From positions 62,001 through 126,000 of the forward strand of contig JBBPSI010000054.1 in the NCBI GenBank assembly GCA_038093515.1: a DNA stretch of 64,000 nucleotides, read 5' to 3'. Origin of the DNA: Butyriboletus loyo (lineage: Eukaryota > Basidiomycota > Agaricomycetes > Boletales > Boletaceae). Numbering within the stretch: the first letter of the stretch is position 1; every line of letters begins with the position of its first letter. Below are positions 43,916 through 54,413 of the stretch, in pieces. Position numbers and translations under genes: made by a program. The notes beneath the pieces were generated by a model. That model saw nothing but the letters and a program-made list of their open reading frames with translations. It was not told the origin of the DNA and did no database searches.

Positions 43916-46900
43916 TCAGTCAGGCAACGCGCACACCATAAACACGACGTACCTCTTTTCGCGCAAGATCCGCCATACCCGCTTGTTCTCCCTCTCCTTT
44001 TCGTTCCGCATCTTGGTGGCAAACGTCTCTGCTCTAGGTGGGAATACGCCAGACCCACAGCGCATCTGTAGATCTGCAAGACCCTCGTTCGTCCCCTCCG
44101 ACTCTAGGACCACAGTACCGTACCAGCCGGGATCAATACAGAATCCGTCGGCGTTGGGAATGGGAATGCGGAGAGCACGCAAACGGGACTGGGTCTGTCC
44201 TTGCGAGGGCGCGACAGGAGGGCGGATAGTAAACGAGGAGCGGTGTATCCACCGAACGACGTCGTGCAGCGCGCCGTGCGGGCTGTGGAAAAGCGTGGCG
44301 CGTGAGCATAGTTCAACGAGAGTTGGAACAATACGTACGTTTCTGTCCGAGCTCGATCTTGTAACAGTTGTAGGTTGGTCGCAATCTCGCGTCCCCATGG
44401 ACTTACGTCAATGTAAACAATAGGGTTGCAATGGGGATTATGCGTCGCAGAACTACCGATGCGAATGACGCGATGAAAGTATGAAGGAGCGAACGCCAAG
44501 CTGTGAAAGTATGGCGACAGTTCACCCATATGGGAGTATTTGTAGTCCAGATCCTGTGAAGGCCACGCGTGGGTCGGAAGCTGCCCTACAACACGAATCT
44601 AAGGAGACACGTACCACAAGATAACGCCCATCCCACATCAGTCGACCAAGGTTTCCTTCGTCCCCGACAGCGACGTCCCAAACGATATCACCCACCCGGA
44701 GAAGCTTGAGAACACCCGAACGTTTCAATTCAGCTTCGCATTCCACAACACCCGCATCAGATAACCAGTCTCCTTCGGGTGAAGGTACAAAGACCCTCAA
44801 AACCGGGGCGCGCCCGGGTCGATAGAGGGGCGAGTTGAACTTCGACCGCACTGACGACGAGCTTCGATTGCTCTTCCCGTGGGAATGGGAAGACGTCGGA
44901 GACGCTGCCCGACTTGATACGCTGGGTTGACGAGTGCCTGGACGCGACGCGTTCGCGGTCTGGCTCGATTCGGCCGACTGCAGCGTCTTGAGGTACCTGT
45001 CCTCGGACTCAGCCTGGGCACGGAGACGGAGGACTAGTCGCGTGTAAGCTCGAGTGGTGTTGGCCAAGGCAAGTATATCTGGTGCATCGGAGGCCGTCGG
45101 ACTCGGACCATCCCGGTTCACTAGTTTAGATTGCAAGTACGCAACGGAAAGTCGAGCATACTGATGTGCTGGCATCGCCACGCCTCGTAAATAGTGGTGG
45201 AGATCCTGCAAATCATGTCAGTATGTATAAAACGTGGGGGGGGTATTGAACTTGCCCTCAAGGATAACGCAGTGGGCTCTGCCCATTCATAGCCCCATTT
45301 CGAATACCCAACTGTACTCAGAAAACGTTCCAGTACGAATTCACGGAGAATTCGGCTCTGGAACAATTGCTGGACTTGCTTGCTCGAGCTGTAGAGTGCA
45401 AGCCACTCGGAGTAGGACAAGTACGACAGAATCACTGGGAGGAGGGTCGCGTCCGACATGAATGCTACGATGGGGAAGTACGTCGGAGGCAGAGGGGTCG
45501 GTTCACGAGGTTGCTCTTCCTCGCTCTCCTGATTCATAGCTAGTTGCTTTGCGACTGCGTCTGCGACAGCTGACGGTGGGACTTTTTCCAACCACTGACC
45601 CCGGCGCTGCTGCCGTGCAACCTTGTATTCGTCGGGAGTGAGTGGGGTTGGTGGGGCCTTTTCTGGAATGGAAAGCGAAGGTGTGACAGCTGTCACGAGA
45701 ACGTCGCCAGGAGATTTTGGAACCGGAGGCGGAGGCGTGCCTGGTATCTTAACGTGTCCATCCTCGCTTGAGAAACTGTCTTCCTTACTCATATGTAGAC
45801 TCGGGGGAGAGGAAGATGGCGTCCCGCTGGTGGAGGACGACCGGGTCCTCGGCTGCATCATTTTCACGCCCTTAGCTCTCGCAAAAGGGTCATCATCCAG
45901 GAGTAAAGGATCACCCGGTTCAGGCAGGACCGTATGGGACGGTGGCGGACTGGGCTTTTGAGGGGTGGTAGGACGTGCCTTGGTCAGGACCCGAGGACGG
46001 AAGTATTCGGAAGTACCATCGCCCCTGGATGGCGTGTGCTCTGGCGCCACACGTACTAAGCTACTCTTGCTCGACTTGTGGGCCAGAGACGGGAGGCCAG
46101 TTGGATGAAAAATTGGACTGGCACTATGACCCTCCGACGAATGCGAGTCAACCTGAGAGGCAGCCCGGAATACGGAAGAGATGGAAAAGTTGCGCCGTCG
46201 GTGACTGGAAGCCTCAGGAGAGGTGTGTTCAGCGGGCGGAGAAGGATAGGGATTCTGGGCATGCGTGTTCTCGTGCACAGGCGATTTGCTGACGAGCCCA
46301 CCGGGTTGTGCTGACATGGCAGCAAAGATAAGCGGACCTTTGCGCAATGGGGTCGCCGACTGTACGTTTCCTGAACGAAGCATGTCGAACAACATTGGCG
46401 GCCGTGCGTGGGATTCTGTGTTTGCCGAGTGTGAAGTCTGTCGCGCTAGTGTTCGGGAGCGCTCAGGGTAGCTGGTGGGAGGGACAGAGGGGGCTGTGGA
46501 AGGACGATGTACTCGAGGGTTGGGGGACGTGAACGGACGTGCTGACGAGATGCAGTCGATGGACGACGAGGGGCCATTGGGTGCAAAATCCTGTGGGTTT
46601 ATAACACGTTAGGATGAAATAACGCTTCAAAACGATTACGGACAGGATGTGAATTGGACAAGGACGAGCCGACGGGATCTAAGCGCCTGTTGACGTCAAT
46701 TACCTAATACGATGTGAGGTCAATGCGAGTCGAAGCAAAGAGAGGCAAACAAGAGCGGGCAGATAGACGTCAAGGGATCGATGCTTGTACGCGAAACTCG
46801 GGCAGCGATGACGCCACTCCCGACTATCAGCGCCGGTAGGATAATCACCGAGCTACACTATCGGAATACCGACGCCGGACGTAGTGAACCCGGGGAGGGT

Positions 46901-47953
46901 TTTATGAAAAGCTACGAGATACCAAATGTGTCTGGAAAAGGAGAGGCGGGCTCACCTGGGCGGCAGGGGCTGAGCTAGCTGATGTAGACCTGCTATACGA
47001 TTCGTTGGTTCCCCGGGTGGCACCGATGTGGTGACTAGCGGAAGAAAGGCTGGAGCTCGATCGAGGCTTCTGTGGCGATACGTGATGGTGGATGGAATAG
47101 GACGAGGAAGGATGGTGGATGGCCATTTGGGTGTCTTGGGAAGGAGGTGCGGGAGAAGTGTGATCTCGTGTGGGTGGGGGATATGAACGAATCTGATTGA
47201 CGACTGAGGTCACGTTGGCTGCAGATAAGGATTCTTCGAAGTCGAAACTGGATGCAGGGGGCACTTGTCCGCGAACCACGGCGGGAGGGCTGGAGAGGCG
47301 AGTGAGCGACGAAGAGGAAGATGTTGGATTATGTGTGGGAGGCTGGTTGCCAAGGACGTCGCATTTCGGGTGAGCGAGTTGCGGAACAGCTTGGACCTGT
47401 CTGGTACTGCGTGGACCTGGTGCCGTGGCAACCGGGCTCCGACGAAAAAGGGGAGTGTCAGAGTTGTTCGGAACAACGTTGCTAGCTAGATGGATATATG
47501 AAAGTCAGATGACGGTATAGTATGATGTAGCCAACTGAACGGACCCGGGAGTCGAGCAGATTGAGGCGGCGGACGAACGGACGGAGGCATATGGGAGGTA
47601 TCGCGCGCAGGCTGTGGTGGCGCATGCTTCTTCGGTTCGCTCAAGTTGGGACGGGGAGGGCCATCTAATCGAGGTGCGGTATATGCCTCCCATGGGTTCC
47701 AGGCATCGTCGAAAGCGAGATATTCTGGAGGTAGGGCAACCACGGGCGGGGACGCGGCGGGGGGGAGAGAGGGGTGTGTAGGTAGAATAGGGTCGGGATC
47801 TACAAGGGAGAATGAGAGGAGGAGGGGTGGGAGGGAAGGAGGGGCATCGGAGGAGGGTTTTTCGAATTCGGGGGAGATGGTGAAAGAGTGCTGTGTGTCG
47901 CGGAGGGTAACCTTTCTGGAGAGGGTAACTTTCTTGCGCAAGAAGCCGGCCAT
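43916..47953 (-). CDS. Large Ser/Pro-rich protein with F-box-like core
   Basis: Start ATG at 47951-47953 (MAGFLRKKVTLSRKVTLRDT). An intron near 47.48-47.53 kb joins LPGPF to TSNVVPNNSDTPLFRRSP. A long disordered Ser/Pro-rich half follows (SSFDFEESLSAANVTSVVNQ; an intron near 46.6-46.97 kb; then DFAPNGPSSSIDCISSARPF). Next comes an F-box-like helical segment (LLPVILSYLSYSEWLALYSS, SRILREFVLERFLSTVGYSK). After an intron: DLHHYLRGVAMPAHQYARLS, VLRVFVPSPEGDWLSDAGVV, LLRVGDIVWDVAVGDEGNLG, then DLDYKYSHMGELSPYFHSLA, NPIVYIDVSPWGREIATNLQ, IDPGWYGTVVLESEGTNEGL, and a basic coiled C-terminus (ATKMRNEKERENKRVWRILR). Stop at 43916-43918. Probably about 1,000 aa. It looks like a conserved fungal protein of unknown role; an SCF link is only suggested by the F-box-like part. 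Confidence 0.7.
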
Positions 47954-49031
47954 TGCGAGTTACCTGCCTGGTGAAGAGAGGGGAAAGGGGGAAAGAAGGG
48001 AGGGGGGAGGAGGGGGAGTGGAATTAAAGGAATGGGGCGAACATTGGTGTTGTTCGGCTTGGAAGGTCGCCGCGCTGGGTGTTGAGGCTGCACACAATCT
48101 CCCGGCGATCTTCAATTAGCGTTCCCTTTACGGTATAGTCGCGTACGGCTTCATTTTGTCGTCGTCCCTCGAAACATTCCGTAACAGCGTGCCCTTGATG
48201 GCCCAGAAATAGCATAATTGTCCTGGCGGGTCCATTGCCCTCATTTCCGCCCTGCTCACTCCACGCCGTTGTCGCACCCATCGACGACTCATCCACGGCC
48301 GTCCTACTCCCACCCCGGCCATCGCTACCCTTGGGGACCCAACAGCTTGCCCCGGAATAGTTCGGCTTATTCCCGCTCCATAATCCTTCGCTTCGGGATC
48401 CGAATAAGCTAATGATTATGTCCGTCGAGATCTGTTCCATTGCCTCCTCTTCGGCTCGTCATCGAGGCCAATCACGAACGCGGCGACTGCGCGGTGGCGT
48501 TATACTCCCACTTCAGTGAAACGGTTGTTGGTCGGAACCAACGGCTAGCGATCTGTAGCACTTGGCTACACTCGGTTAGCATCGGAAACCAGCAACTGTT
48601 TTACTGATGCAGCTGCTTCTTGCCACCCGATTTCTGTCGCGATTGACTTGACGACAATCTGATCTACCACTGCGACCAATCTCTTCTCGAGCGTGTTCCA
48701 AATGACAGATAGGAGTGCCATGAGCAGATCCCCACTCTACCCCACATTCATCTGTTCACTAACCCTCCTTCGCGATCCATCGCCGGCTCATCTCATTCGT
48801 CCGCCATTCATCATCGCCATTTGGCAGTGTTCTTGCCCATATCAATTCTACAGTTATTACTCCAACCATCTTCGCGAACCCACTTACGACAATGCGGCGC
48901 CCCCATCGACCGAAAGCTATGTATAGCACCTAGATATGATCACACGTACATCTCGCAACGGTCACGCTCTGGCCTACAACAACACTGCAATGCCGTCAGC
49001 TAACGTTCCCCTCCCGGATCACATCATTCAA
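47954..49031. other. Intergenic; carries one mini-element
   Basis: Apart from the palindromic mini-element at 48514-48609 nothing is recognised. 47954-48100 should hold the promoter of the - strand gene and is strongly purine-biased (GGGAGGGGGGAGG type) on the + strand. Confidence 0.5.
48514..48609 (+). mobile_element. Mini palindromic element, copy C (MITE-like)
   Basis: The clearest of the three copies. Left end CAGTGAAACGGTTGTTGG, right end CCAGCAACTGTTTTACTG; these are near-perfect inverted repeats of each other. The core CTTGGCTACACTCGGTTAGC matches copies A (10001-10089) and B (10542-10633). About 96 bp, no coding capacity. CAGTG-type ends would suit a hAT-like parent, but I see no 8-bp target duplication. 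Confidence 0.7.
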
Positions 49032-50045
49032 TCCTTGGAGACGAGCAAAGACGCGTCTTCTGCTTTGCCAAGGTAACCCATCGCATACCTCCCCGCCACC
49101 TTGACAGTCGCCCATCCATGTCCCTACGTCAACGCTCGACCCTCCCGAACACGCAAGTCTTGTACTAATCGCCCTGATACAACCCTGCGCTCTCCTCGAG
49201 GCTCTCCTTGCTCGTTCGCTTCCCTGATACTTTCGACTGCGCAACCCCTCTCAGCCATCCTGGCCAAGAAGTCTATCCCGAACTTACGCATTGCCGTCAC
49301 CATGGCTCTGGGCGCATATGAATTGACAGTGATTCCATGACGTCCCAGCCTAAGGCTTCCAAAATGCGGCAATAACGCGGAAAATGGAATACTCGTCAAC
49401 CATCATATTCCGAATCGAACATCCTCACGAGGCAGTGACAACGAGCATAAAAATCAAAGCAGAAGAATGGAATCAGGATAGCGCTTACCTGCGCATTGGA
49501 CGATTCCGCGCACTGCAAACTTGGCAGAACAGTATGCGGTCTGGTTGACGTATCCTATTTAATGCGGTCGATCAGCGTCTCGTTTCGAATCCGTTGTTAA
49601 GACGGCGCGCGATGAGTACCCAACTTTCCGGCGACGGAGGAGGCACCAACAAGTCGACCTCCACGTCCCTGCGCGATCATATCTGCTGCGCGGCGTATTT
49701 AAAGCAGAGAAACGTTCCTTTGACGCTAATTACATAGTTGGCGTCCCAATTATCCAAATCGGCTGTCGACCATGATCATCATCGCGTATCGTTGGTCATG
49801 GCAGCAGGTCCACGTCTACTCGAAAGAAGTGACCCACACGACAGACCCCTGTATTCGCGATCATCTATGTAATCACAACACATGGCCCCGATGCGAACGT
49901 GGATCCTCAGATCAGCAAGACAGGACGACGTACGATTCCAATCTACCCGGCTCCCGAACGATATGCTCGACCATCGCCTTGACCTGCGCCTCGCCCGTTA
50001 CGTCGGCCACGACGACCTCCATCGTTGTCCCAGAACTCTTTTTGG
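49032..50045 (-). pseudogene. Short-chain dehydrogenase/reductase (SDR), decayed
   Basis: Pieces of a classical SDR occur in order on the - strand: VVVADVTGEAQVKAMVEHIV (about 49.97 kb), ANYVISVKGTFLCFKYAAQQ and GRGGRLVGASSVAGKLG (49.6-49.75 kb; catalytic Ser region), NQTAYCSAKFAVRGIVQ (about 49.5 kb; Tyr-x3-Lys kept), GRHGITVNSYAPRAMVTAM (about 49.3 kb), and MGYLGKAEDASLLVSKD (about 49.06 kb). They lie in different frames with stops between them. The N-terminal TGxxxGxG nucleotide site and the last strand with the usual C-terminal signature are missing. It resembles 3-oxoacyl/acetoin reductase-type SDRs. Position near the complete NRPS-like gene is compatible with a former accessory enzyme, but that is inference. 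Confidence 0.75.
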
Positions 50046-50389
50046 TATGACGTGATCGCGTGATGACTCAACCTGGCCACAAGGTCGTTTTGAGTTTGCA
50101 AGCAAGTGAACAGTCAGCATTGAAAAGACAATCAATATTCAGGGTCGCTACCGCTAAACAAAGTCGCGGCGAACACGCTTGTCACAAAATGCCACACGGC
50201 ACCCTCCAAGGTTGTCTCAGTGTACGTGTTTTACATAACACAAATAAAAAAAGGTTGATTTACGACAAACGTCGAACAAGAATGAAACCCCCGTCGCACG
50301 GTCACACTCAGTGTCATCAATAAAACTGGACTATGCCTTATCTAGTATGCTTTGTACTCTCACTCGGAGTAAGGAAAAAGAAATTAAAA

Positions 50390-50885
50390 GCATAAAAATT
50401 CGAATTGGGTCAGAGCGGGCAGACCTTGTACACCCGGCCCGGATTCGGACAACCGTGAGTCCGCGACTGGACTACGTATGGTATGTACATAGAGTTTTTG
50501 TCTTTTGCACGAGGTGAACGCACGACGGGTGTCACTTGTCCGCTTGTCAGTCAGACGAGCGCGAGAATCTGGAAGGTGAAAAGACGAGAATACACCCGCG
50601 GGCTTCATCCGACGCCAAAAAAACAAAACAAAAAAGGAGACCGTTTGCGCTAACATTCTCCCGCAGCTGAAAGGGGGAGCTATATAACGTTATCGCTTGA
50701 TCACTCTGTTCCGCTCTACGTCCCAGGTGACATGTTAACAAGGGTGTCCTGGTCTTCGGTGAGAAAAACGTTCGCGCACGTACGCAGTACTCGTGGCTGA
50801 TGGTGAACCGTTAGTTCCCACCACCAAGTAGAACCGTTTCTTTCCGTCCGGGTCAGCCTGTCCGAGCTTGCAAGTAGGTATCACC
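50390..50885. repeat. Tandem duplication, unit 1
   Basis: Shares ATTCGAATTGGGT (50398), GTCTTTTGCACGAGGTGAA, TTGCGCTAACATTCT, TTCCGCTCTACGTCCC (50709), GTGACATGTTAAC, GTTAGTTCCCA and CAGCCTGTCCGAGCTTG with the next unit. Contents unrecognised; no domain in any frame. 50046-50389 also shows no gene. Confidence 0.7.
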
Positions 50886-51485
50886 AAGGATAAAAAAAAA
50901 TTAAAGTATAACAATTCGAATTGGGTTAGAGCGGGCAAACTTTGTACACCCAGATTCGGACGACCGTGAGTCTGTGACCGGATCAACGACATACATAGAG
51001 TTGTTGTCTTTTGCACGAGGTGAAAGCACGACGAGTGTCACTTGTTAGTCAGACGAACGACACCAGCCGCGCTTTCACCTCGTGCAAAAGCATCCGACGC
51101 CCCAAAAACGACACCGCTTGCGCTAACGTTCTGCCACCTGAATGGCGCCATGTAACGTTACCGCTTGGCCACTCTACTGCAGTTGTGATTGGACGATGGC
51201 TTTGAAAGGAAAATTCAGGGTCTTACTACAAAGGGAACGAACGAAGGCATGGGATGCCCATGCCTGAGTATCCCATTTAGACGTTGCGTTCCGCTCTACG
51301 TCCCGGGTGACATGTTAACGAGGGTGTCCTAGTCCTGGGGAAAACGTTTGCGCACGTACGTCGGTAGTAGTTGTGATGATGAATCGCTAGTTCCCAGTGC
51401 GCACCACCAAGTACTAACCAACCTGTTCCTTGCACATCGTTCTTTCTTTCCGTCGGGACAGCCTGTCCGAGCTTGGAACGCATAC
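50886..51485. repeat. Tandem duplication, unit 2
   Basis: Second copy, offset about 516 bp at the left (ATTCGAA at 50914) and 580 bp at the right (TTCCGCTCTACG at 51289), so indels have accumulated. Clearly diverged, therefore not recent. Confidence 0.7.
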
Positions 51486-53030
51486 ATCAAACCGGCTCCT
51501 CAGTACTCGGACAAAATCTTGAGACTCCGCCACCACGGTAACCGCGGAAGACAAAAAAAAACGTCTGATTAGTACGCAGTCTATGCGCGAGAAAACAGAA
51601 GCAGGAGAAGAAAAAGAAATGCTATATGGTGCGGTGACATGATAATTCGGATGCCACGCAGAAACGCACACGTGACCTCGCCAGCACTTGATGGGGTCAA
51701 ACTTTAAATTTGAGCGCTGAGCGCTGCGCACTTGGACCTTGATCGGCGGCAAAACTATCAGGTCGCTCGTCGATGCTATGCGACGTTTACGTAGGACGTT
51801 GTTGCTCGAGTTCGACCCTGTCAGTGACCCGGATCGTGATGCCACTTTGATTCCAAGTCGCCCCCTCCACGTCGAATCGTGTTTGGAATAGCCCATCTAT
51901 TGGACATGATCAACTGACGCACCTTGTCGACCGGTGACAGGAGAGGCACCGATGATCGGTGATCCTTGCCTCATGCTCCTGTTCAACCGCCTGCTATGTG
52001 GCGTACATGCTTGTCGCACAGAATGTCGGAGGTTTGACGGCAATGATGTCAAACACGTGCTACACGTGCAAAAGGTTTCGCTTCGATTTGGAGCGTCAGC
52101 GCGATGTCAGTGTCAATGTGATAACACGATGATGCCTCTGTCTGCCTGCCTCCACTTTCTTGAAGGGCCGCATAGGCGGGGAGGTACACTTACCCTCAAC
52201 GTCGATCCCATTCAGGTATCCCCGCATTTGCCACCACCTACAGTAAGTTAACAGTCCACCGTGACAAGCTCAATTACAGCTGACCAGTTCGGAACAAGAG
52301 AAAGATCGATAAAACACCTCACCGCACGCTAGTCTCCCTGTCCGCCCCGATGAGATCGCCCTTGGGGTGTGATTAGTGCCGTGGTGGCGTGGGCGCTTGT
52401 CATTAGTCTTTTTTTGGCTTTCAATTTAGCTTTTGCTTCCGATTCTGCGTTTGCTTCCGCTTCAAAAGCCCCTGAAGGGGTCACGACTTGCGATTCAATC
52501 TCACTTGAGATGACTGCCACTGCGAATTGAGCCGCTCTGGCCGCGCCGTGTGCGACCGTCAAATCCGTTCCTTGGTGAGTGAGCTGGTACACAGATTGCA
52601 CGTCCAACATCGTGCTTTGAGTGGCGCTAACGATGTTACGGGCCTGCCAGTGTGCTGGTTCAATGGCCCTGGTTGGGACCTGGCCTGACTGCCCTGGGCC
52701 TGATCGAACATCGGGCCAGGCCCGGGCATTATTGTGGCCTTTGGCTTGACCTGGGCCTAGGCCAGGGCTCGCCACAAAAAAGATAAAATTGAGGACGGTA
52801 GTCGAGGGACATGATCAACGCACCCAAGTAGCGCCCGTGATGATCGTTACGCCTTTTTCTGTTCCCTTGCGACTCGGATCTGGGTGGGCATGGGCGCGGG
52901 GCTATGTAAGATGATGATGGTGTCGAACAGCGACGACGACGACGACGGGGTCGGGTGGTGGTCATGATCGTAGAAAAGCAAGTCAAGTGGAGACGAGACG
53001 AACGTGCGGATCTGTTCGAGTCCGAGGAGT
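51486..53030. other. Intergenic; GGCC-rich patch
   Basis: A 148-aa - frame (52329-52775) and a 160-aa - frame (51414-51896) are open but without motifs. The first includes an Ala/Glu/Lys-rich stretch (AEANAESEAKAKLKAKKR). 52670-52765 is a GGCCTGGGCC-type low-complexity patch with overlapping palindromes. Confidence 0.45.
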
Positions 53031-53062
53031 CCCTGGCTAGCCGGCATTCTAGCTAGCCAGGG
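53031..53062. repeat. Perfect 11-bp inverted repeat (hairpin)
   Basis: CCCTGGCTAGC (53031-53041), a 10-nt loop, then GCTAGCCAGGG (53052-53062). No T-tract follows. No partner gene is obvious; it overlaps the end of a small - strand open frame. Confidence 0.7.
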
Positions 53063-53340
53063 GGTTTCACCTTGATGAATCTGGATCTCTCGCGGTCTTT
53101 CCCCACCCGGACCTCGGTCAGGGTGATTTCGAACGGACATAGCCCCGAAATTGCCGCTCGGAAGAAGGTGGGGAGAGCAAGCGCCTCGGATGGGCGAAAA
53201 ACGCCACCCCGGGTGGGATCCTCGAGTTGTGCCTCATCGATACGTTCGACGCCGGTCCGCGGCGTATACAATGCTCCCCGACCCAGGTACTGATTCCGCA
53301 GTTCTACCAAGTTCTTGTTGACGTGGTATTGCAGTGCCAA
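53053..53340 (-). CDS. Unrecognised open frame, possibly a gene fragment
   Basis: About 95 codons (from NKNLVELRNQYLGRGALYTP to the stop), extendable upstream in the same frame to about 53.42 kb (WTATIPREHRTAVQSATRRG). The residue composition looks protein-like (PTFFRAAISGLCPFEITLTE), and it is better than the overlapping + frame. I do not recognise a family. It may be the tail of a decayed gene. Confidence 0.3.
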   Translation of the reverse strand: MALQYHVNKNLVELRNQYLGRGALYTPRTGVERIDEAQLEDPTRGGVFRPSEALALPTFFRAAISGLCPFEITLTEVRVGKDRERSRFIKVKPPG

Positions 53341-54413
53341 CGTCCGGCCACACAGGCCCCGTCGAGTTGCGCTTTGGACGGCGGTGCGATGTTCCCTCGG
53401 AATGGTCGCAGTCCAGGGGTTGTTCTATACAGGGGTATTACGGTGGTTTTGGACACCGCACAGCCACGAGCGATCGAGGGTAATTACAGCATTTCCGGCC
53501 CTCGGACTCCTTGGGTGATACACATTCAATACGGTATCTTGTATGATTTCCTGCATGCGGACGTATACGAACGAACATGTCCCGTGGAACCTTCTGACAT
53601 CTGTACTCCGAACCGAAGCATTGGACTCCGAGTCCAAGACAGCCATCAACGAGAGCGACCGGGGACGTGGTCGTCCTTTCAGAGCAAGGTACTAGCTTCT
53701 CCAACTCTCCCAAGTACCTCTAGAACATTCACCTCATCACGATGCCCCATTTGACGTCCCAGACAGACCGACGGGGATGTTGTCCCGGTCGCTGAGCCCA
53801 GTCGGAAGACCACAAGATGCAGTACGTCTTGGACGGGTTATCTCGTCTTCTAATACAGTGAAATGTCATATGTCGGTCCCTTTGACATGGACAGCAAACG
53901 CTCGCACGCGTGCGCGGCTCTCCGCACGTCATGAAAAATGCGTTGATGAGTGTCAATGTGATAACGGGGCTGAATTCATCACAAGTTCGTGCTTTTGCCG
54001 TCGGCCGGAATGAAGGCACGATGCTCGTGCTCCCCCACAAGGTGCTGAACGCCACTGATTCACAACGTAATTACCGTCATATAGAACGCACTCGAGTTGT
54101 GCTGGTTTCCGAATGCAGTCAGCGAGGAGCTATCACGCCCGGAACGAGTCACGGTCAGGTTCGTTGATCGATGATTATTCGAAACATCCTTCAAGTTGGG
54201 TCGCCAGATATTTACATTTCGGATTTGGAGATGGTCTGACAGATGTGTTTCTAGGGGACGTCTGCGATACAATCTCCCAGATTTCGAAGCCACCATACCA
54301 GCGAAATGTAAACAGCAAACATATAATATAGAATCTAAGTAAGTACAAGCCATCAATGTATAAATACACGAGCGCGAGTGGTATCAGTAAGTATGCTGCG
54401 CTCAGTATACGGG
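53341..54413. other. Intergenic, no recognisable gene
   Basis: Overlapping short frames only. GTGTCAATGTGATAAC occurs at about 53.95 kb and again at about 52.11 kb, a hint of an old duplication that I could not extend. Confidence 0.45.
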
